64,000 bases of DNA. Source: Cohaesibacter sp. (GTDB lineage Bacteria > Pseudomonadota > Alphaproteobacteria > Rhizobiales > Cohaesibacteraceae). Where the stretch lies: positions 1-64,000 of the forward strand of contig JAOAQZ010000042.1 in the NCBI GenBank assembly GCA_025210795.1, read 5' to 3'. The position numbers were made by a program, and so were the translations under genes. Shown one piece after another: positions 43,801 through 52,789 of the stretch. Position 1 is the stretch's first letter. Every line of letters starts with the position of its first letter. The notes below the pieces were generated by a model. The model saw only the letters and a program-made list of their open reading frames with translations. It had not been told where the DNA came from and ran no database searches.

Positions 43801-46316
43801 GCCAGCTTGGCTACAGGAAGCAAACGCAAATCATCATCATTGGCATCGCCTTCAGAAGGAGCAGCAGCCCCGGACTGAATGCCTTCTTCAGTCATCTCGA
43901 CAAAGCCGCGCACTGCGGTTGTACCATAAGAGTGGCCAGCGCCTTCAGAGCGCTCTTTAAAGAGACCTAGAAGCGGAATGTCGCTGTCGCCTTTGATCTC
44001 GCAAGCGCGGATGTGCCATGCATTGACGCTGTCAGCAATCGCGGCAAAGCCAACGCCGCCAACAGTGTTTTTCATGTTGGGGAAGTAACGGGCCAGAACA
44101 CCATCATCGGTATCAAAGAAGTTTGGCTCGAAGAATTCACCACCAATATAGCTCTCTGCCGTACAAAGACCGACCTTACCCATGGTTTTCATCAGGGATT
44201 TGTCAGCGGCCTTGTTATAGCGCTTGATGCAGGCTGCAATCTCGGCTTCATCCCCTTTGGCCATGTCGCGGGCACGGGCGGCAACGCTAAGCGGCATCAC
44301 CGCAGAGGCGCCAAAGCCAAGCGCGGTTGCGACCTGATGGGAGGAAGCAATCTGGCCACTTTCAGCAATGAGAGACGCACGGAACCGCAAGCCTTGCTCA
44401 ATCAGGCGCTGGTTGGCGGCAGAGATCATCATAACAAGCGGAATCGCTGCCATGCGCTCGCTGACCAGAGCATCGGAGAGAATGATGATGCCGCCCTGAT
44501 CGCGGGCCGCTTCTTCCACCTTGTCACAAACATTATCAACCGCTGCAATCAGGTCTGCCTGCTGCTGCTCATTGTCAGCGCCATGATCGATGGCATAGAT
44601 GGCGGCAATGTCTGTGACAGGCACTTCACTTTGCGCGCGCAAGGTCGCCAGCTCGGTCGGAGACAGGATCGGGCTTTGAATGACGATCTGTTTTGTTTCA
44701 TCTTCATTGAAATGAGGCTTGGCGCCCAGAGCAACGCGCAGGGTCATACCATCGGCCTCGCGCAAGCTATCAAGCGGCGGGTTGGTCACCTGAGCAAAAC
44801 GCTGGGAGAAATATTTTGCCATGCCGCCTTCCTGATCGGTCAGCGCGTTAATGGCAACGCCATAGCCCATGGCAGAGATTTTCTCAGATCCCTTTTGCAT
44901 CATCGGATCCATCAGGAACTTGAAGCTTTCCTGATTAAGGCCGTAAGCTACCGCGCGCTGAGGCTCGGAGAAGTCGCTTGAGAGTTCTGGCTGGCTGTTA
45001 TCAGCAGGCAGATCGGCAAGATCGGTGCGTGCCTTCTCCAGTAAGCTGCGATAGTCGCGCTTTGCAGCAAGCATTTCCAAAGCTTCGCTAGAGGAATAGG
45101 ATTTACCGGTGCTGTGATCGAAATAGAGCATGCCACCAGCTTCAATCCGCCCGCGGCGGGTGATGCTCTCGGCGGGGAAGTCAATCTGGCCCGCTTCGGA
45201 CATGACACACAGATATTCGTCGGTCTCGACCGAGCGCAAAGGCCGCAGGCCAAGGCGGTCAAGCCGGGCACCAATCACCTGGCCATTGCCAAAGATCAAA
45301 GCTGCAGGGCCGTCATTCTTCTCTTCATACAAAGAGAAATATTCCAGCATCACTTTGATGTCGTCGGAAAGGCGGCTGTCATTCTCCCATGCGGGAGGCA
45401 TCATGGCGACAACAGCAGTGATTAGGTCAAGATCATCTTCAATCAGGCGGCGCTCAAGGGTCTGGTCAAGGCGGCAACTGTCAGACTGGCCAGGAGGAGA
45501 ATAGATCTGGCTATTTTTCATCTGCGCAATTGCAGCCTCGGACAGGCGGTTCTTCTTGTCGGTATTGAGCTCACCATTATGGGCCATCATACGGAATGGC
45601 TGCGCCATGCTCGGATGCGGCTCGGTATTGGTTGAAAAGCGCGTATGGAAGAACATGGAGTGGATCTGGTGATCCTCATCCATCAAATCGGCAAAATAGG
45701 GGATGATCTCATTGGAGTTAAGGCGCCCCTTGTAAACCTGCGTGTGGGCAGACATGGAAAGCGGATACAGGCCTTTGAGGGTTGGCTCAAGATAGGCAAC
45801 CGCTTCGATAGCCATCAGGGCATCATGGATCTTCTTGTCGAACTCTTTGGCGTCCATGTCAGCAGGCTTGGCAAAAACAACCTGATGAATGGTCTGCATA
45901 TATTTAACGGCAGCCGGGCGAATAACAGCATTATTGACGGGTGCATTGCGCACCATGAGAACTTTGAGGTCTTCGCCTTCCAGCGAACCCTGAATAAGGG
46001 CGTCTGCTTCATCCCAATAAGCCTTGTCTTCCGGCAGGAAGAAGTTGCCAACACCAAAAGCGCCAAGCTCAAGCTCGGGATTGCCGGTCAACTTGCGGAA
46101 GAAAGACAGGGAGAGATCGATATTGACACCTGCACCATCGCCAACCCCTTCAGAACTCATTCCGCCCCGGTGAGGAATGGTACAAAGGGCCTCATGACCC
46201 TTGACCAAAACATCATGAGTCTGCTCACCTGACTTGTAGGTCATGAAACCAACGCCGCAGCTGCTTTTCTCAAAGCCGTGGTCGTAAAGGCCAAAATTAA
46301 GCTGTGTCTGTTCCAA
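40833..46316 (-). CDS. Oversized, divergent glutamate synthase large subunit (GltB-like)
   Basis: A 1827-residue protein with the GltB domain order. Class II amidotransferase: catalytic Cys20 exposed by removal of a 19-residue propeptide (SSCGVGFMTY), then HTRFSTNTEP and MMAHNGELNT. Central domain with GLRPLR and QSPILSP. FMN-binding synthase domain: GAMSHGAL near 1016, ISPPPHHDTYSIEDLAQLI, NTGGTGAAA. The [3Fe-4S] cysteines are C1257, C1263 and C1267, spaced C-x5-C-x3-C instead of the usual C-x5-C-x4-C. GXGXG domain from about 1400 (HGSAGQSYGAFCNSG). It is about 300 residues longer than E. coli GltB, with about 150 extra before the FMN domain and 190 at the C-terminus. It is followed by a diflavin reductase, not by gltD. 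Glutamine-dependent glutamate formation is likely but unproven. Confidence 0.88.
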   Translation of the reverse strand: MEQTQLNFGLYDHGFEKSSCGVGFMTYKSGEQTHDVLVKGHEALCTIPHRGGMSSEGVGDGAGVNIDLSLSFFRKLTGNPELELGAFGVGNFFLPEDKAYWDEADALIQGSLEGEDLKVLMVRNAPVNNAVIRPAAVKYMQTIHQVVFAKPADMDAKEFDKKIHDALMAIEAVAYLEPTLKGLYPLSMSAHTQVYKGRLNSNEIIPYFADLMDEDHQIHSMFFHTRFSTNTEPHPSMAQPFRMMAHNGELNTDKKNRLSEAAIAQMKNSQIYSPPGQSDSCRLDQTLERRLIEDDLDLITAVVAMMPPAWENDSRLSDDIKVMLEYFSLYEEKNDGPAALIFGNGQVIGARLDRLGLRPLRSVETDEYLCVMSEAGQIDFPAESITRRGRIEAGGMLYFDHSTGKSYSSSEALEMLAAKRDYRSLLEKARTDLADLPADNSQPELSSDFSEPQRAVAYGLNQESFKFLMDPMMQKGSEKISAMGYGVAINALTDQEGGMAKYFSQRFAQVTNPPLDSLREADGMTLRVALGAKPHFNEDETKQIVIQSPILSPTELATLRAQSEVPVTDIAAIYAIDHGADNEQQQADLIAAVDNVCDKVEEAARDQGGIIILSDALVSERMAAIPLVMMISAANQRLIEQGLRFRASLIAESGQIASSHQVATALGFGASAVMPLSVAARARDMAKGDEAEIAACIKRYNKAADKSLMKTMGKVGLCTAESYIGGEFFEPNFFDTDDGVLARYFPNMKNTVGGVGFAAIADSVNAWHIRACEIKGDSDIPLLGLFKERSEGAGHSYGTTAVRGFVEMTEEGIQSGAAAPSEGDANDDDLRLLPVAKLADAYGKGAEAYRHTSFARRKPEEIDAFKITKQYREFSHDLALEREKRPAALRDVLAFPADINWALSAEEFAEELFAHDLIGNNCFVVRGLEVEPKGDDCFSLTLPERGKPERVVALSVALKEKFGNELSKLETSGNVIEVKASGLALNYFSNIEHCNPKIDLDEVQPAHEITATLASGAMSHGALVSPAHEAVAHGTNMAGGFSNSGEGGEHMSRYGTIRSSRIKQLASGRFGVWTGYLADPTLEELEIKIAQGAKPGEGGQLPAPKVTVEIAAARGGTPGVELISPPPHHDTYSIEDLAQLIHDAKAARVRVIVKLVSSEGIGTIAVGVAKAGADIINIAGNTGGTGAAAVTSLKNTGRAAEIGLAEVHQALCANGLREKVILRCSGAHQTASDVVKSCLLGGDSFEFGTTALMMLKCVMAKNCNIKCPAGLTTNAETFEGDPRALAQYLMNIAHETREILSDLGFTSLREARGRADYLHLVKHERAIGQMDLRNMLTVVPEVFVKEPVYLEANFDIDDRILREFKNKAVQQHQTKAKIVVKRKLDNRNKTVGGQFAIDVERMLQHELSDKHLSTMPMVYTDDRGRNLLKPEMLEIHTHGSAGQSYGAFCNSGMVLHHVGTCNDGVGKGASGGNIVVHSPGGGDKENYLIGNFALFGATGSALFVEGGAGDRFAVRNSGATAVVEGVGDFCCEYMTNGAVMNLGGFGKGFCNGMSGGVAYQYDPYDQLQNLYSDDSVKLHRLDSDNDRAAIHRLAVKALLQRHIKFTNSQKAQFILDNWESEVSNFRFATPLALETYQNYEAILKAASRKELVEELGQALVSHQIRKFKEAYRDGHTIAGGAIPGYGEVDSALMHELINNFAVVNTAQQLVKARYRGEEAISEAQLNGGVRKLILTEDFGLMSKLSGIARQALANYSDEQLAVMVSDKRMKDYKTALSNRNVRLMDSIGTYGWILLQDRLNRAAMGDLPDYEALFATSASMEMVKQMS

Positions 46317-46400
46317 ACCAAAGTCCTCGCTTTTTCGTCGCTGGCTGCCCAGCTTCCCTCATGGTCTACAGGGAGATGTGCAGCTTCAATTATTTTCGAA

Positions 46401-46421
46401 ATTGGATAGCGCTTATCCAAT
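46401..46421. promoter_or_regulatory. Palindrome upstream of the GltB-like gene
   Basis: ATTGGATA (46401-46408) and TATCCAAT (46414-46421) are perfect inverted arms with a 5-base spacer, 85 bases upstream of the GltB-like start codon. Size and placement suit a dimeric regulator of the LysR or similar type. Confidence 0.5.
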
Positions 46422-46940
46422 AAGTCGGGAAAGGTCGTAAATTTGACTTCCCGAATTGTCTGTATCTATGCCGGTTCTGTCTGTCAGACCAGTTGTGCCA
46501 GATCGGGCCGGATGCGCCAACTGGAGCTATGGTCTGGTGCGACTCTGCGCCGCGTTTCTTGCGTATCTTTAGCCGCAACCTGTCTGCCTGATCTGTGTTT
46601 GATGACAAAATAGGCAGTTTCAGAACACTTTGCTGGGTAAATGCTCAAACAATCGGCGTCAACCACGCGGCAGCGGAAAAATGGCAAAATAGCCTTAAAT
46701 GACTGTTTTAACCTGCAAAAAGAGCAATTGTTTTCAGATTTCAGTGCATTAAGTACGATTGTTCTCAAGGGAGCGGGCGCTCGTGAAACAAGTGTTTGGA
46801 GGCCAATTTTGTCACCCAACTATCCTTGGTAATTCTATCAGTTTTGTGACGTCGTGGCAAAAGACAGGAAGTCTTGAAAAGATCTATAGGGTAGGGCAGA
46901 AGCACTGGCCAAAGGCTGCGATGCCAACACAGCAAACAGC

Positions 46941-46973
46941 AAAGCCGCCACACCAATCAGGCGCGGCGGCTTT
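46941..46973 (-). terminator. Candidate terminator of phaC
   Basis: A 9-bp GC-rich stem (46941-46949 with 46965-46973) with a 15-base loop, 46 bases past the phaC stop. The T-run on the minus strand is short and interrupted, so termination may be partial. Confidence 0.6.
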
Positions 46974-47018
46974 GAGTGCCATAGAAGGCGTTAGAGCTAA
47001 CACAGAGGGCCTAGACCA

Positions 47019-48890
47019 TTAATCTGCCGGTGCTTCAATCTGCGCCGGTTTTGATTTGTTGGAACGCACGGCAACAAAGCTGCCCGGTGCATCTTCGATC
47101 GGCTTAAGCTTGCCGTCGCCAATTTTGCGGGCAGGAACCTTCTCGTCAGAAATATTGGCAATCCACTTGTTCCAATCCGGCCACCACGAGCCTGGGGTCT
47201 CCTTGGCAGAAGCTGTCCAGCTTTCCAAATCGCCCTCAGCCTTGCCGCCGCGCCAATATTGATATTTTTCCTTGTCAGGAGGATTGACCACTCCGGCAAT
47301 ATGACCAGAGCCAGAGAGAACGAAGTCCACCTTGCCGCCAAACATGGACGAGCCTTTAAAGACAGACACGGCAGGCGCGATATGATCTTCCTTGGTGGCA
47401 AGGTTATAGATCGGCACCTTCACCTTCCCGAGGTCGAGTTTGACACCATCAATCTCCATCTTGCCTTGGGCCAGATTATTCTCCAGATAGCAATTGCGCA
47501 TATAGAAAACATGATTGGCTGCTGGCATGCGGGTGGAATCAGAATTCCAGTAGAGCAAATCAAACGGGAAGGGCTCTTTGCCTTTCATGTAATTGTTGAT
47601 CACATAAGGCCAGATCAGATCGTTAGAGCGCAGCATGTTAAAGGCATTGGCCATGGATCGGCCTTCCAGATAGCCAAGCTCCTTGATATGCCCTTCCATC
47701 TCGGTCAATTGCTCTTCATCAACAAAGACTTTCAGATCGCCCGCATGGGTAAAATCAACCTGAGTGGTAAACAGAGTAGTTGAAGCCACTTTGGATTGGC
47801 GCTTTGCGGCCATATAGGCAAGGGAGGAAGAAAGAAGCGTTCCACCTACGCAATAACCGATGGTATGGGCCTTTTTCTCACCTGTGGCCTTGGCAACGCT
47901 ATCAAGACCAAAGATCACGCCTTCCTTGATGTAGGAGTCGAACCCTTTATCGCGCAGGCTTGCATCGGGGTTAACCCAAGAGATGACAAAGACGCTATGG
48001 CCCTGATCAACACACCATTTGATAAAGCTCTTCTTCTCGTTCAAATCCAGAATATAGAATTTGTTGATCCAGGGTGGAACAATCAAAAGAGGGGTTTTGT
48101 AAACTTCCTTGGTGGTCGCTTCATATTGGATGATCTGGCAAACATCACTCTGGGCAATCACCTTGCCGGGGGTCACTGCGATATTTTTGCCCAGCTCAAA
48201 CTGGTCATTGCTGGACTGGCGAATGATAAGATCCCCATCGCCTGCAGCAATATCCTCGGCCAGCATCTTCATGCCGCGCACAAGATTCTCGCCATCATTG
48301 GCCATGGTTTCTTTGAGCAATTCAGGATTGGTCATCAGATAATTGGAAGGGGCGAGGGCATTGATCACCTGATCCATATAGAATTGCGCCTGATGACGGG
48401 TATGATCATCCAGATCCTGAGCTTCATCAACCATTTCATGAGCCCATTTGGACGTGATCAGATAGAATTGCTTGACGAAATTAAAGAATTGGTTGTTGTC
48501 CCATTCAGGGTCAGAAAAGCGCTTGTCGCCTTTCTCCGGTGCTTCAACAACATCTTGCTTTTCGCCCATCATGGTTTTGACCGACGAACCCCACAAATCC
48601 ATATAACGACCCCAAAGGCGACTCTGGGCCTGCATGGCCCGCTGCGGGTCTGAGGTCCAGTACTCCCCCACCTTGCCAAGGGTTTTCACAATATGATTGA
48701 TCTGTTCTGCTTGCGCCGAACGGGACTCGTTGTCGCGCGGATTGAGATAAGCCGAAGCTGCTTTGCCAGCTTCTTCAATCACACGGGCAAAATTATGTGC
48801 AAATTGCTCGGGATCCTTGACCATATATTGCACAAGGTTGAGCTCGGATTGCGGGGCATCATTTTCTGATTTATCTTTTTTGTCTGCCAT
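47019..48890 (-). CDS. phaC: Class I poly(3-hydroxyalkanoate) synthase
   Basis: Polymerises hydroxyacyl-CoA into PHA granules. The 623 residues contain the PhaC_N domain (about 100-270) and an alpha/beta hydrolase core. The lipase-like box is GYCVGGTLL with nucleophile C347; the other triad members are D502 in KEDHIAP and H530 in SGSGHIAG, with spacings like the Cupriavidus enzyme (C319, D480, H508). PPWINKFYILDL and SWVNPD are family blocks. No phaA/phaB genes are adjacent; a degraded thiolase lies 13 kb away but is not a plausible source. Single gene with its own terminator. Confidence 0.97.
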   Translation of the reverse strand: MADKKDKSENDAPQSELNLVQYMVKDPEQFAHNFARVIEEAGKAASAYLNPRDNESRSAQAEQINHIVKTLGKVGEYWTSDPQRAMQAQSRLWGRYMDLWGSSVKTMMGEKQDVVEAPEKGDKRFSDPEWDNNQFFNFVKQFYLITSKWAHEMVDEAQDLDDHTRHQAQFYMDQVINALAPSNYLMTNPELLKETMANDGENLVRGMKMLAEDIAAGDGDLIIRQSSNDQFELGKNIAVTPGKVIAQSDVCQIIQYEATTKEVYKTPLLIVPPWINKFYILDLNEKKSFIKWCVDQGHSVFVISWVNPDASLRDKGFDSYIKEGVIFGLDSVAKATGEKKAHTIGYCVGGTLLSSSLAYMAAKRQSKVASTTLFTTQVDFTHAGDLKVFVDEEQLTEMEGHIKELGYLEGRSMANAFNMLRSNDLIWPYVINNYMKGKEPFPFDLLYWNSDSTRMPAANHVFYMRNCYLENNLAQGKMEIDGVKLDLGKVKVPIYNLATKEDHIAPAVSVFKGSSMFGGKVDFVLSGSGHIAGVVNPPDKEKYQYWRGGKAEGDLESWTASAKETPGSWWPDWNKWIANISDEKVPARKIGDGKLKPIEDAPGSFVAVRSNKSKPAQIEAPAD

Positions 48891-49483
48891 GCTTTCCCCC
48901 TCTTAAAATCTTAGAGCCTTGCTTGCACGGCAACAGCAAATCCTAGTTCACTCTTGCCAAGCCTCGCTCGCATTCTGTTTTTATGTCCCTATTAGGTACG
49001 TTTTGCAGCTCTGTGACAAGTTGCCGTAATATCCAAATATATAAGTAATTAGACCATATAGGTGTGTTTATTTCCAAACCAGCAAGAGGGGAGAGGCAGA
49101 GTTCCATAGCAAAACTTCGCCTTTTGATGAGGTTTTTTCTTCGGTGGCTGGGGGCAATATCTCAAACAGGCCTTAAAAGCAGAGAATTGCTGCATTGCAC
49201 AAGCGTAAGCGAGTGATTCTACACGTTTCCTTAGCCTCGCTGGTGGCGCAGAAGTCGGAAAGTCGCGAGTAGTATTCTGGGTTCTTGAAGGCTGAGTATA
49301 TCGCTTGAGAGGTAATGGATGATCGAAGGCGGGATCCATGCCATACTTTGGCCAAAGATCCGGGGCCTTTACGATTCTGATATGGATGGGACACCGGATT
49401 TGCGTTAGCAAAAACAACCAAGTGTAGGGCTGGTATTGAACTGCCCCAAACGTGAAGATCTACAGTAAAGACTAGTTTTGCAA
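48891..49483. other. Intergenic region upstream of phaC
   Basis: 593 bases between divergent phaC and the lipoprotein gene. Two overlapping minus-strand frames of about 120-135 codons exist but show no recognisable protein pattern and are probably chance. I see no repeat or RNA. Confidence 0.4.
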
Positions 49484-49948
49484 ATGATGGCAACGAGAAA
49501 TTGGCCCACAAACAATAAAGGTCAACTGAGTGTGCGAGATGGGCTCCGAACTGGTTTGATTTGTGTGGCAGCGCTTGCATTATCGGGCTGTCTGGGAACG
49601 GGTATGAGCGCCGTAGATGCCGCAGCGCCGACCGTCTCTGGCCAGCGAAATGCTACACTTCCCCCAAATCCTGCTTCACAACCTGCTTCGCAAAATGTCT
49701 CGAACCAGAATAGCCCTTCTGCTGCAAAGCCGCAGGAGGCGACGGGCGTTAGAGCCAATATCGAAAAGAAGGTCCGAGAGAACTATCTCCCTTCTCAGAT
49801 CGGCCATTCTATCCGCGAACTCAATGTCGATAATTCGCGCCAGAATTACCCTGTCATTGCCGACCCCGAGCAGCAGGAGCGCCGCTTGCTGACCGAAGAG
49901 GAGCGCAAGAGAATCGAAGAGGAATTGCGCTCCTTAAGTGATGGATAA
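49484..49948 (+). CDS. Hypothetical lipoprotein
   Basis: About 154 residues. After an Arg-containing N-terminus the hydrophobic stretch TGLICVAALALSGC ends in a lipobox with acylated Cys (at about residue 36 from the start chosen here). A Ser/Ala/Asn/Pro-rich linker follows, then a charged C-terminal helix rich in Arg/Glu (EQQERRLLTEEERKRIEEE). The long region before the lipobox suggests that a later start (GTG/TTG) may be used. No family recognised. ATG 49484 or 49487 is the likeliest start; the frame also opens at TTG 49478. Precedes the aminotransferase gene by 213 bases. Confidence 0.65.
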   Translation: MMATRNWPTNNKGQLSVRDGLRTGLICVAALALSGCLGTGMSAVDAAAPTVSGQRNATLPPNPASQPASQNVSNQNSPSAAKPQEATGVRANIEKKVRENYLPSQIGHSIRELNVDNSRQNYPVIADPEQQERRLLTEEERKRIEEELRSLSDG

Positions 49949-50161
49949 TTGGATATGTAGGGCGGACACAGGCGCGGGCAAGGGATGCAGGCGAATCTTC
50001 GCATTGCACCAATAGTTCGTGAATATCGCGCCTTAAAACCAATTGTCTGATTGTGCGATCAAGCCCGGCTGTGTAAAAAGCAACAGATAATTATGCGGGA
50101 TCTGCAAAAGGCGGTCCCTTTTTCGTCAATGAAACCCCAAAAAATGCTGTGGAGTATGACA

Positions 50162-51337
50162 ATGGATGATTTCCATAAAATCCGTCGCCTTCCCCCTTAT
50201 GTTTTCGAGCCCGTAGACCGGCTTAAAGCAAAGGCGCGAGCGGCGGGCGCGGATATCATCGATCTGGGCATGGGCAATCCTGATTTGCCAACGCCTAAGC
50301 ATATTGTCGATAAGCTGACCGAGACCATCAAGGACCCTCGGACCCATCGCTATTCCACCTCGCGGGGCATTCCCGGTTTGCGCAAGGCGCAGGCTGCCTA
50401 TTATGAGCGCCGCTTTGGCGTGAAGCTTAATCCGGATACCGAAGTGGTTGCTACCTTGGGCTCCAAGGAAGGCTTTGCCAATATGGCGCAGGCCATTACC
50501 AGCCCGGGTGATGTGGTTCTGGTGCCCAACCCGACCTATCCCATCCATTCCTTTGGCTTCATCATGTCAGGCGGCGTTGTGCGCTCCATGCCTGCTGAGC
50601 CAAATGAGGAATTCTTCCGGGCGATTGATCGGGCCGTGCGCCATTCCATTCCAAAGCCGATTGCGCTCATCGTCAATTACCCATCCAATCCAACGGCTTA
50701 TACGGCGGATCTTGATTTCTATCGTCAGGTGGTCAAGGTTGCAAAGCAGCATGATATCATGGTGCTGTCCGATCTGGCTTATTCAGAGATCTATTTCGGC
50801 GATACGCCTCCGCCTTCTATCCTTCAAATCGAGGGGGCCAAGGATATTGCAGTTGAGTTTACCTCACTCTCCAAAACCTTCTCCATGCCCGGTTGGCGCA
50901 TGGGTTTTGCGGTTGGCAACGAGCGGATGATCAAGGCTTTGGCTCGGGTAAAGTCCTATCTCGATTATGGTGCCTTTACGCCCATTCAGGTGGCCGCAGC
51001 GGCTGCTCTTAATGGGGCAGAGGATTGCATTGCAGAGGCGCGTGAGACATACAAGCAGCGCCGCGATGTAATGATCGAGAGCTTTGGTCGCGCCGGTTGG
51101 GATATTCCCGTGCCTGACGCCACCATGTTTGCATGGGTGCCCGTGCCGGAGAAATATCGCGAGGCAGGCTCTCTTGAATTTGCCAAGCAACTGGTTTCAG
51201 AAGCCCATGTTGCAGTGGCCCCCGGTGTCGGTTTTGGCGAATATGGTGACGAATATGTGCGCCTTGCTTTCGTGGAAAATGAACAGCGTATCCGTCAGGC
51301 TGCAAGAAATATTCGACGTTTTCTTGCAAGTGACTGA
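50162..51337 (+). CDS. Class I/II PLP aminotransferase (AlaC / LL-DAP aminotransferase-like)
   Basis: A 391-residue fold-type I aminotransferase. Landmarks are IIDLGMGNPDLPTP, YSTSRGIPGLR, NPTYPIHSFGF, NYPSNPTAY, SDLAYSEIYF and the PLP lysine K238 in TSLSKTFSMPGWRMGF. The family includes E. coli AlaC and enzymes annotated as LL-diaminopimelate aminotransferase; alanine or aspartate-family amino acids are the likely substrates. Start ATG 50162 is chosen because GGAG lies 7 bases upstream; 37 codons further upstream are open but unsupported. It lies 62 bases before hom, an order conserved in Rhizobiales, so one operon is likely. Confidence 0.92.
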   Translation: MDDFHKIRRLPPYVFEPVDRLKAKARAAGADIIDLGMGNPDLPTPKHIVDKLTETIKDPRTHRYSTSRGIPGLRKAQAAYYERRFGVKLNPDTEVVATLGSKEGFANMAQAITSPGDVVLVPNPTYPIHSFGFIMSGGVVRSMPAEPNEEFFRAIDRAVRHSIPKPIALIVNYPSNPTAYTADLDFYRQVVKVAKQHDIMVLSDLAYSEIYFGDTPPPSILQIEGAKDIAVEFTSLSKTFSMPGWRMGFAVGNERMIKALARVKSYLDYGAFTPIQVAAAAALNGAEDCIAEARETYKQRRDVMIESFGRAGWDIPVPDATMFAWVPVPEKYREAGSLEFAKQLVSEAHVAVAPGVGFGEYGDEYVRLAFVENEQRIRQAARNIRRFLASD

Positions 51338-51399
51338 AAAAAAGTGCATGAAACCGCGTAATTGATCGACAAATAAGAAAAAGACTGGATTTGCGATAA

Positions 51400-52734
51400 A
51401 TGAGCAACCCATTGAAACTGGGCCTTGCAGGCCTCGGCACGGTTGGTGTTTCGGTAGTCAAACGCCTTGCTCAATTGGAAAATGAACTGGCCACAGCCAG
51501 TGGCCGGGCCATGCGGGTCACCGCAGTAACGGCCCGCTCGCGCGATAAAGACAGAGGGGTCGACCTCTCTGCTTGCGAATGGTTCGATGATCCGGTCAGC
51601 CTTGCCACAAGCGAGGATGTCGACGTTTATGTGGAGCTTATGGGCGGCGATAGCGGCGCGGCGGAAGAGTCTGTCCGCGCAGCTCTTGCAGCCGGAAAGC
51701 ATGTTGTCACAGCCAATAAGGCCTTGCTTGCCAAACATGGCAATGAGCTTGCCAAACTGGCCGAAGACAATGGCGTCATGCTCAATTTTGAAGCAGCCGT
51801 TGCTGGCGGCATTCCAATCATCAAAACCATGCGCGAGGGGATGACATCCAATGACATTTCCCGCGTCTATGGTATTATGAATGGCACCTGCAATTACATC
51901 CTGACCCGCATGGAACTGGAAGGCCTGTCTTTTGACGAGTGCCTCAAAGATGCCCAGCGTCTTGGCTATGCCGAAGCAGATCCCACCTTTGATGTCGAGG
52001 GCAACGACACGGCCCACAAGCTGGCCTTGCTGACCAGTCTTGCTTTTGGCACCGAGATCGAAGCCGACAGCATCTTCCTTGAAGGGATCACATCGCTGAC
52101 CACAGACGATATCCGCGCAGCGGACGAGCTTGGTTTCCGCATCAAGCTGCTGGGCGTTGCCTTGCGCACCGATACCGGCATCGAGCAGCGCGTGCATCCA
52201 ACCATGGTGCCCAAAAGCTCTGCCATTGCGCAGATCTCTGGTGTTACCAATGCTGTCGCTGTTGATGGCGACGCGGTCGGCTCTATCACCATGTCCGGCC
52301 CTGGCGCTGGCGGGGATGCAACAGCATCTGCCGTGGTAGCCGATCTTGTTGACGTGGCACGGGATTTCAAAGTCTATCCGCTTGGCCGTCCGGTTGGCGA
52401 GCTTAAGCCATATGTACGGGCGAAAATGCGCGCCCATGAAGGGGGCTATTATATTCGCCTGTCAGTGAATGATCGCCCCGGTGCCTTTGCTTCTATTGCT
52501 CACCGCATGGCAGAGCAGGACATCTCGCTTGAAAGCATCGTCCAGCGCCGCACCAACGGGCATTTCACCAAAACAGATGATGGTGGTTCCGCCAAAGCCA
52601 GCGAAAAACCGCAGGCTGTGGTGTTGATTACCTATGAGACCACCGAAAAGGCCATCCGCATGGCCTTGAAACAGATCGAAGAGGACGGGCATATCGCTGC
52701 CACTCCTCAGATGATTAGAATTGAACGACTGTAA
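51400..52734 (+). CDS. hom: Homoserine dehydrogenase
   Basis: Reduces aspartate-semialdehyde to homoserine, the branch point to threonine and methionine. The Rossmann motif GLAGLGTVGVSV opens the protein; ANKALLAKHG, the signature AVAGGIPIIKTMREG and NGTCNYILTRME follow, then DVEGNDTAHKLALL. A C-terminal ACT domain (about 350-425: YYIRLSVNDRPGAFASIA) is the threonine feedback site. At 444 residues it is a monofunctional enzyme, not a fusion with aspartokinase. It is followed by glpX after 55 bases. Confidence 0.98.
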   Translation: MSNPLKLGLAGLGTVGVSVVKRLAQLENELATASGRAMRVTAVTARSRDKDRGVDLSACEWFDDPVSLATSEDVDVYVELMGGDSGAAEESVRAALAAGKHVVTANKALLAKHGNELAKLAEDNGVMLNFEAAVAGGIPIIKTMREGMTSNDISRVYGIMNGTCNYILTRMELEGLSFDECLKDAQRLGYAEADPTFDVEGNDTAHKLALLTSLAFGTEIEADSIFLEGITSLTTDDIRAADELGFRIKLLGVALRTDTGIEQRVHPTMVPKSSAIAQISGVTNAVAVDGDAVGSITMSGPGAGGDATASAVVADLVDVARDFKVYPLGRPVGELKPYVRAKMRAHEGGYYIRLSVNDRPGAFASIAHRMAEQDISLESIVQRRTNGHFTKTDDGGSAKASEKPQAVVLITYETTEKAIRMALKQIEEDGHIAATPQMIRIERL

Positions 52735-52789
52735 GTTTGAGATTAGGCAGATAAGAGAAACCACTCTGCTGTGTTAAGGGGCATATCGA

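Larger units (their letters stand above)
46317..47018. promoter_or_regulatory. Long upstream region of the GltB-like gene
   Basis: 702 bases between phaC and the GltB-like gene. The part nearest the GltB-like start holds the palindrome at 46401-46421 and a looser inverted repeat (TCGGGAA 46425-46431 with TTCCCGA 46448-46454). The phaC terminator lies at the far end. Open frames here are short and overlap one another; none looks coding. Confidence 0.5.

Noticed and set aside
44013-44981. 322-codon plus-strand frame in the GltB-like gene
   Set aside because: Antisense shadow with Cys/His/Gly-rich composition typical of reversed coding sequence.
47796-48653. 285-codon plus-strand frame opposite phaC
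   Set aside because: Shadow of phaC; no motif and no start signal.
49049-49580. Two minus-strand frames upstream of phaC
   Set aside because: They overlap each other in different frames, lack recognisable domains, and cover the region where phaC and lipoprotein gene promoters should be.
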